Source of the DNA: an uncultured Methylophilaceae bacterium
GTDB taxonomy: Bacteria > Pseudomonadota > Gammaproteobacteria > Burkholderiales > Methylophilaceae
Reading direction: 5' to 3'
Assembly: GCA_903870995.1 (NCBI GenBank)
Contig: CAIQFD010000061.1
Coordinates: forward strand, 1-64,000
Length of the DNA: 64,000 nt
Positions 59,886 through 64,000 of the stretch are shown one piece after another. Below the pieces are notes generated by a model, which worked only from the letters and a program-made list of their open reading frames with translations, did no database searches and was not told the origin of the DNA. How positions within the stretch are numbered: position 1 is the stretch's first letter; every line of letters begins with the position of its first letter. Both the position numbers and the translations under genes were made by a program.

Positions 59886-61946
59886 CTACCAGCGCCCCTC
59901 TACACTCATCATGACCGTCCGGTAGCCAAAGTCATTAGCGAGCAACTTCCATTCATCCCCTGGTGTAATGTATTTATTTTGGCGACGCATATCTTCATCA
60001 AGCAAATTCTGCGCGGATAGGCGCAAATTAAACTTAGGATTGAGCTTGTATAGCCAAAATGCATCTAATAAAGCTCTAGGCTCGGTAAAAGCCTTTTGCT
60101 CGCCAGGAATATCCGTTTCACTTCGCCCTGATAGCTGTAATGAAACGCCTAGACTTGATTGCCACTTAGGAATACTTTGATCCCAACCCATCGACATCAC
60201 GTATTTAGGTGTATCGCGTGCATTGCGGGTAATGCCCAAGCGAGTATCGTCAACGCGCGCATTGGGCAAGGTTAAATGGGCTTTTGCAGTACCGCCAGAA
60301 ATACCCCATTGGTCGGTGTTAATCTTACTATCTAGCTCTAGACCCCAATGTAAGGCATCTCCTTCGTTGTACGGGCGATCTACCCAACGAACACCTTCTA
60401 AAGCCAATCGGCGTTCGGTAAAGTCACTGGTCGCACGTACATAAACGTTGGCGGAAATCACGCCAGCTTTTTGCGCTAAATAGCGCTCTGCAACGGCTTC
60501 GAAGTTAATGCTACGTTCAGGCTTCAAATTAGGATTGCCACGAGAGTCGAAATCCAACGGCGTGTTTGCATTGACTGTGATACTGCGGGTCACCGTTGAT
60601 GTAATTTCGTTAAGTCTAGGCATTTTCATACCGGCACCTAAAGAACTGCGGAACACCCAAGCCTCTTCAGGTTGCCAGCGCACTGCCACAGAGGGTAATA
60701 GCGCAAAGTCTTGCTGGCTATTACCATCCGATTTTAGCTGCATGTTTTCCATACGCAGGCCTGATGTCACCGTCAGAGTATCTTGCGGTGTCCATGCATC
60801 TTGTAACCACAACACTTGGTCTTGAGAGGATGATTTAAATTGTGAAGCAGCAAAATCGGTAAAGGTTTGTGTGTCATCACGGCTGACTTTGATATATTCA
60901 GCACCAATCGAAACAAAATGCAAATCAATTGGCTGATCCCAGCGAGTTGCGCCATTAAATTCATTTTCATCACTCTTTGTATTTTCAGTTACATTTGAAT
61001 TCAAACTTGTCAGCCGCGACACATCCAAGGCATTGTGTCGATTATTGAGTGAGAAGCGTCCACTTAATTTGGCCTCCCCAAAGTACTTCTCACCTTCCAA
61101 CCGCAAACGTAATGAATGTGAAGAACCATCTTCATTTGCATTTCGGGTGAAGTTGTTGGCTGGATTGAGCAAGTCATAGGCAGAAGTCGTTGTGTTCTTT
61201 TGGGATGGACCTAAAAATACCATGCTAGACAAGGTCATGCTGTCGCGGCCTGACTTCCAAGTAAATTTAGGTGTAAAGGCATGATGCCCCATCTCACTGA
61301 TGCCATTGGTATACTCTTGCTTCCAAGATGGGCTGTTACCAAGAGACTGTCGATCTAGAAATGCATTCGCGGGCGAGCGAGAAAAATTAAGCGACACGGG
61401 CAAGATCCAAGAAAAGTTACCATTCACACCAGACTCAGACCATGAAAACTGCTCACTATGTTCGCCATCTCTAAAGCCTAACGCTGCTTTCATCTCTGTT
61501 GCCGCCTTAGACACCCCTTTTTTGAGTACGATGTTGACCGTCAGTGGCGATGAACCACCATACTCGGCGGACGATCCACGACTAATCTCAACGCGCTCAA
61601 TATCACTCGCTGGCATGCGCGTAAAAGCGCCCATGGTGCCACCTGATTGCTTTTCACCGTCGACAAGTACACGAATTGAATCACGCGACATGCCACGAGC
61701 ACGCATACCACTTGCGCCAATTTCGACGCCAGGCAGTTTGCCAAGCACCTCGCCAGCAGTCATGACACTTAGATTTTCAATCTCTTTACGACCAAATACC
61801 ATTTTTTGTGTACTTGAATCTTTGCGCATTTCTGTTTCGTCGCGTGCGCCCGCGACCTCTACAGATTGAATCTTGAGCGTTTCTTCAGCGAGGACTGCAG
61901 AAGAAAATAGCATCAACAATAGTAAGTAGTTTTTACGTGGTGGCAT
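59886..61946 (-). CDS. TonB-dependent outer-membrane receptor
   Basis: Signal peptide, plug domain (LGKLPGVEIGASGMRARGMSRDSIRVLVDGEKQ), C-terminal barrel ending VEGRW. Confidence 0.92.
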   Translation of the reverse strand: MPPRKNYLLLLMLFSSAVLAEETLKIQSVEVAGARDETEMRKDSSTQKMVFGRKEIENLSVMTAGEVLGKLPGVEIGASGMRARGMSRDSIRVLVDGEKQSGGTMGAFTRMPASDIERVEISRGSSAEYGGSSPLTVNIVLKKGVSKAATEMKAALGFRDGEHSEQFSWSESGVNGNFSWILPVSLNFSRSPANAFLDRQSLGNSPSWKQEYTNGISEMGHHAFTPKFTWKSGRDSMTLSSMVFLGPSQKNTTTSAYDLLNPANNFTRNANEDGSSHSLRLRLEGEKYFGEAKLSGRFSLNNRHNALDVSRLTSLNSNVTENTKSDENEFNGATRWDQPIDLHFVSIGAEYIKVSRDDTQTFTDFAASQFKSSSQDQVLWLQDAWTPQDTLTVTSGLRMENMQLKSDGNSQQDFALLPSVAVRWQPEEAWVFRSSLGAGMKMPRLNEITSTVTRSITVNANTPLDFDSRGNPNLKPERSINFEAVAERYLAQKAGVISANVYVRATSDFTERRLALEGVRWVDRPYNEGDALHWGLELDSKINTDQWGISGGTAKAHLTLPNARVDDTRLGITRNARDTPKYVMSMGWDQSIPKWQSSLGVSLQLSGRSETDIPGEQKAFTEPRALLDAFWLYKLNPKFNLRLSAQNLLDEDMRRQNKYITPGDEWKLLANDFGYRTVMMSVEGRW

Positions 61947-62014
61947 GAGGTTTGTTATAAATTTATTCAGGTTTAAAATACGTTACACTCAGATAACTCA
62001 AGCCAAAGCCTAAC

Positions 62015-63295
62015 ATGAAATCGTTAAAGAAAGTTTACATCAAGCCATTACAGGCCATCAGAAAGCTTGGACCTGGCTTGGTCACGGGCGCCGCTGATGA
62101 TGATCCAAGTGGCATTGCCACCTACTCCCAAGCTGGCGCGCAATACGGCTTCGGTTTGCTTTGGACCATTGTGCTCACCTATCCTTTAATGGCGGGCATC
62201 CAGATGATATGTGCTCGAATTGGTTTGGTCACTGGGCGTGGCTTAGCAAGCAATATGCAGCGTTACTACCCATTGACCCTCACCTTGCCGCTCATCGTAT
62301 TACTACTCGTCGCTAACATCATTAATATTGCGGCTGATCTCGCGGCAATGTCCGACGCAGTGAAGTTAGTGATTGGTGGCCCTCGCCATATTTACTCGAT
62401 TATTATTGGGATGATCTGCTTACTATTACAAGTATTCATTCCCTATCACCGCTACTTGCCCATATTGAAATGGCTAACCCTTTCACTATTCGCCTATGTT
62501 GGTACGGTGTTCGCTTCTCACGTTGACTGGTCGCGTGTTGTTTCAGAAACCCTATTACCGCACATCAGCTTTGATGCCAACTATGTACTACTTGTGGTGG
62601 GTGTATTTGGCACCACGATTAGCCCTTACCTATTTTTTTGGCAGGCGGCTGAAGAAGTTGAAGACATAGCAGACATTCCAAGTAGACATGCACTCATTGA
62701 GCGACCTCAGCAAGCGAATAAACAACTAGACCGTGTCCGTATAGACACCATCATGGGGATGGGGTTCTCAAACGTCATTTCATTCTTCATTATTCTCACC
62801 ACTGCGGCCACCCTGTTTCCCGCAGGCATCCATAATATTCAAACATCGGCTGAAGCGGCAGCAGCGCTCCGCCCGATTGCAGGTGACTTTGCTTTCATGT
62901 TGTTTGCTTTGGGAATTATTGGTACTGGCCTGCTTGCAATACCAGTACTTGCTGGCTCTGCAGCCTATGCTGTTGCGGAGTTAATGAAAAAACCTGCGAG
63001 CTTAAAACTGACGGCTTGGTCTGCAAAACACTTCTACGGCGTGATTGTGATTGCAACGCTCATTGGTGTCGGGCTGGACTTTAGCGGAATCGACCCGATC
63101 AAAGCCTTAATTTGGAGCGCGGTGATTAACGGGATTGTCGCTGTGCCATTGATGATTGCTTTGATGCACATGTCATCTAGCACCACAGTTATGGGAGACT
63201 TTACTGTTGGCGGTAAAACAAATTTATTTGGATGGTTAGCCACTGGGTTGATGACGGTCACGGTAATCACACTAGCAGTGGTTAATTTGATTTAA
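62015..63295 (+). CDS. Nramp-superfamily divalent metal transporter (divergent)
   Basis: GPGLVTGAADDDPSGIATYSQAGAQYGFGLLW; TTISPYLFFWQAAEEVED; about 11 TM helices. Confidence 0.9.
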   Translation: MKSLKKVYIKPLQAIRKLGPGLVTGAADDDPSGIATYSQAGAQYGFGLLWTIVLTYPLMAGIQMICARIGLVTGRGLASNMQRYYPLTLTLPLIVLLLVANIINIAADLAAMSDAVKLVIGGPRHIYSIIIGMICLLLQVFIPYHRYLPILKWLTLSLFAYVGTVFASHVDWSRVVSETLLPHISFDANYVLLVVGVFGTTISPYLFFWQAAEEVEDIADIPSRHALIERPQQANKQLDRVRIDTIMGMGFSNVISFFIILTTAATLFPAGIHNIQTSAEAAAALRPIAGDFAFMLFALGIIGTGLLAIPVLAGSAAYAVAELMKKPASLKLTAWSAKHFYGVIVIATLIGVGLDFSGIDPIKALIWSAVINGIVAVPLMIALMHMSSSTTVMGDFTVGGKTNLFGWLATGLMTVTVITLAVVNLI

Positions 63296-63311
63296 ATACC
63301 GCATTTCGGAT

Positions 63312-63342
63312 TGGCTATCTTTTGTTTAACTGGCTATCTTTT
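63312..63342. repeat. Two direct copies of TGGCTATCTTTT (19-bp period)
   Basis: 63312-63323 and 63331-63342. Confidence 0.8.
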
Positions 63343-63395
63343 AAATTCAAACTGAACCCTTCAATTTCGCAAACAGCTACGTTAATCATAGATAA

Positions 63396-63464
63396 AAATA
63401 AAATTCTCAACGCCCTGCAAATAAAATTCTCAACGCCCTGCAAATAAAATTATCAACACCACGA
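63396..63464. repeat. 23-bp tandem repeat, about 3 copies
   Basis: AAATAAAATTCTCAACGCCCTGC twice exactly, then a diverged AAATAAAATTATCAACACCACG. Confidence 0.92.
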
Positions 63465-63577
63465 TTTTAAAGTTTAAAACTACTAAATTATCAAAAAAAT
63501 GCTTATTTTCGTTAAGGCAAATCCATTTCAACAGCAATTTGATAGCAAATTACTTCATTCTCTGGGTGACGATAACT

Positions 63578-63627
63578 TGATATCAGTTTGATATCAGTTT
63601 GATATCAGTTTGATATCAAACTGATAT
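63578..63627. repeat. 11-bp iteron array ending in a 26-bp perfect palindrome
   Basis: TGATATCAGTT x3 + TGATATCAAAC; ATATCAGTTTGATATCAAACTGATAT (63602-63627) is self-reverse-complementary. Confidence 0.92.
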
Positions 63628-63872
63628 AGGGTGATAGCAAAAAAATCACTCATTTGCGTCAATAAATTGATCAATGTCATTTGAGCAAATTGAAAAAAGC
63701 ATCCGGAACGAAACTGTCGTCTAACCGACACTTCGCGGCCAATTGAGATTTTAACAAGCAACTGTTTTTTATGAATATTTATCTATTTACTAGAGCCAGT
63801 TTTTCGTGCTGCCGTTACACGACTAGATAAAACTACTTGATTTGATGAAGCTAACCAAGACGAGGGCCTTAG

Positions 63873-64000
63873 TTAGTCTTTGGAGAATAAACCACTGATA
63901 TTACGAACACCTTTAAGCGTTGCCCAAGAACCCAATAAGATGCGTGCTGCTTTAAATGGCGTGAACATGGCAAACAAGGCACCCGCCCCTAAGATCATGC
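63873..64000 (-). CDS. C-terminal fragment of a CDS running off the window edge, unknown product
   Basis: Open reading frame ...MILGAGALFAMFTPFKAARILLGSWATLKGVRNISGLFSKD*. Confidence 0.5.
   Translation of the reverse strand, partial: MILGAGALFAMFTPFKAARILLGSWATLKGVRNISGLFSKD

Noticed and set aside
61300-61869. 189-aa plus-strand ORF
   Set aside because: Antisense to the TonB receptor plug region; Ser/Pro-rich shadow translation.
63396-63464. Possible CRISPR array
   Set aside because: Repeat units are contiguous with no spacers and no cas genes are nearby; it is a plain tandem repeat.

Overview
The window is a contiguous stretch of a Gram-negative chromosome. Gene content (rne, queG, amiC/mutL/miaA, PQQ dehydrogenase, OvoA) suggests a betaproteobacterium, possibly Methylophilaceae-like; this is inference, since no search was run. 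I support two tRNAs (Glu-UUC, Asn-GUU), about 50 protein-coding genes, several intrinsic terminators and a number of candidate operators. No prophage, IS element, rRNA or CRISPR was recognised. Most of the window is housekeeping: mnmC, dapC, miaA-mutL-(MBL)-amiC-tsaE, queG, glgBC/pgi, rluC, rne, recQ, uvrB, msrB, cfa. The observations most worth a second look are: (1) a single-domain ModE-like regulator next to a perfect 24-bp ModE-box-like palindrome upstream of an OprP-type porin and a TauE/SafE permease, a candidate oxyanion uptake or efflux module; (2) a four-gene cassette (GT-C, DPM1-like GT2, GtrA, YdjC deacetylase) with the composition of lipid A hexosamine modification systems (Flm/NaxD, Lgm); (3) a predicted ovothiol operon (ovoA-ovoB) beside an ATM1-like ABC exporter; (4) tandem GH17 and GH17-GT2 beta-glucan genes; (5) tsaE and queG starting divergently on one shared CATG; (6) an Nramp homologue with both canonical metal-binding motifs replaced; (7) a hairpin-rich 0.6-kb region upstream of rne with the SD in a stem; (8) a repeat-dense intergenic region at 63.3-63.65 kb with 11-bp iterons ending in a 26-bp perfect palindrome; (9) an uncharacterised Cys/His protein overlapping an ASCH gene that ends in a clamp-binding-like QSELF.
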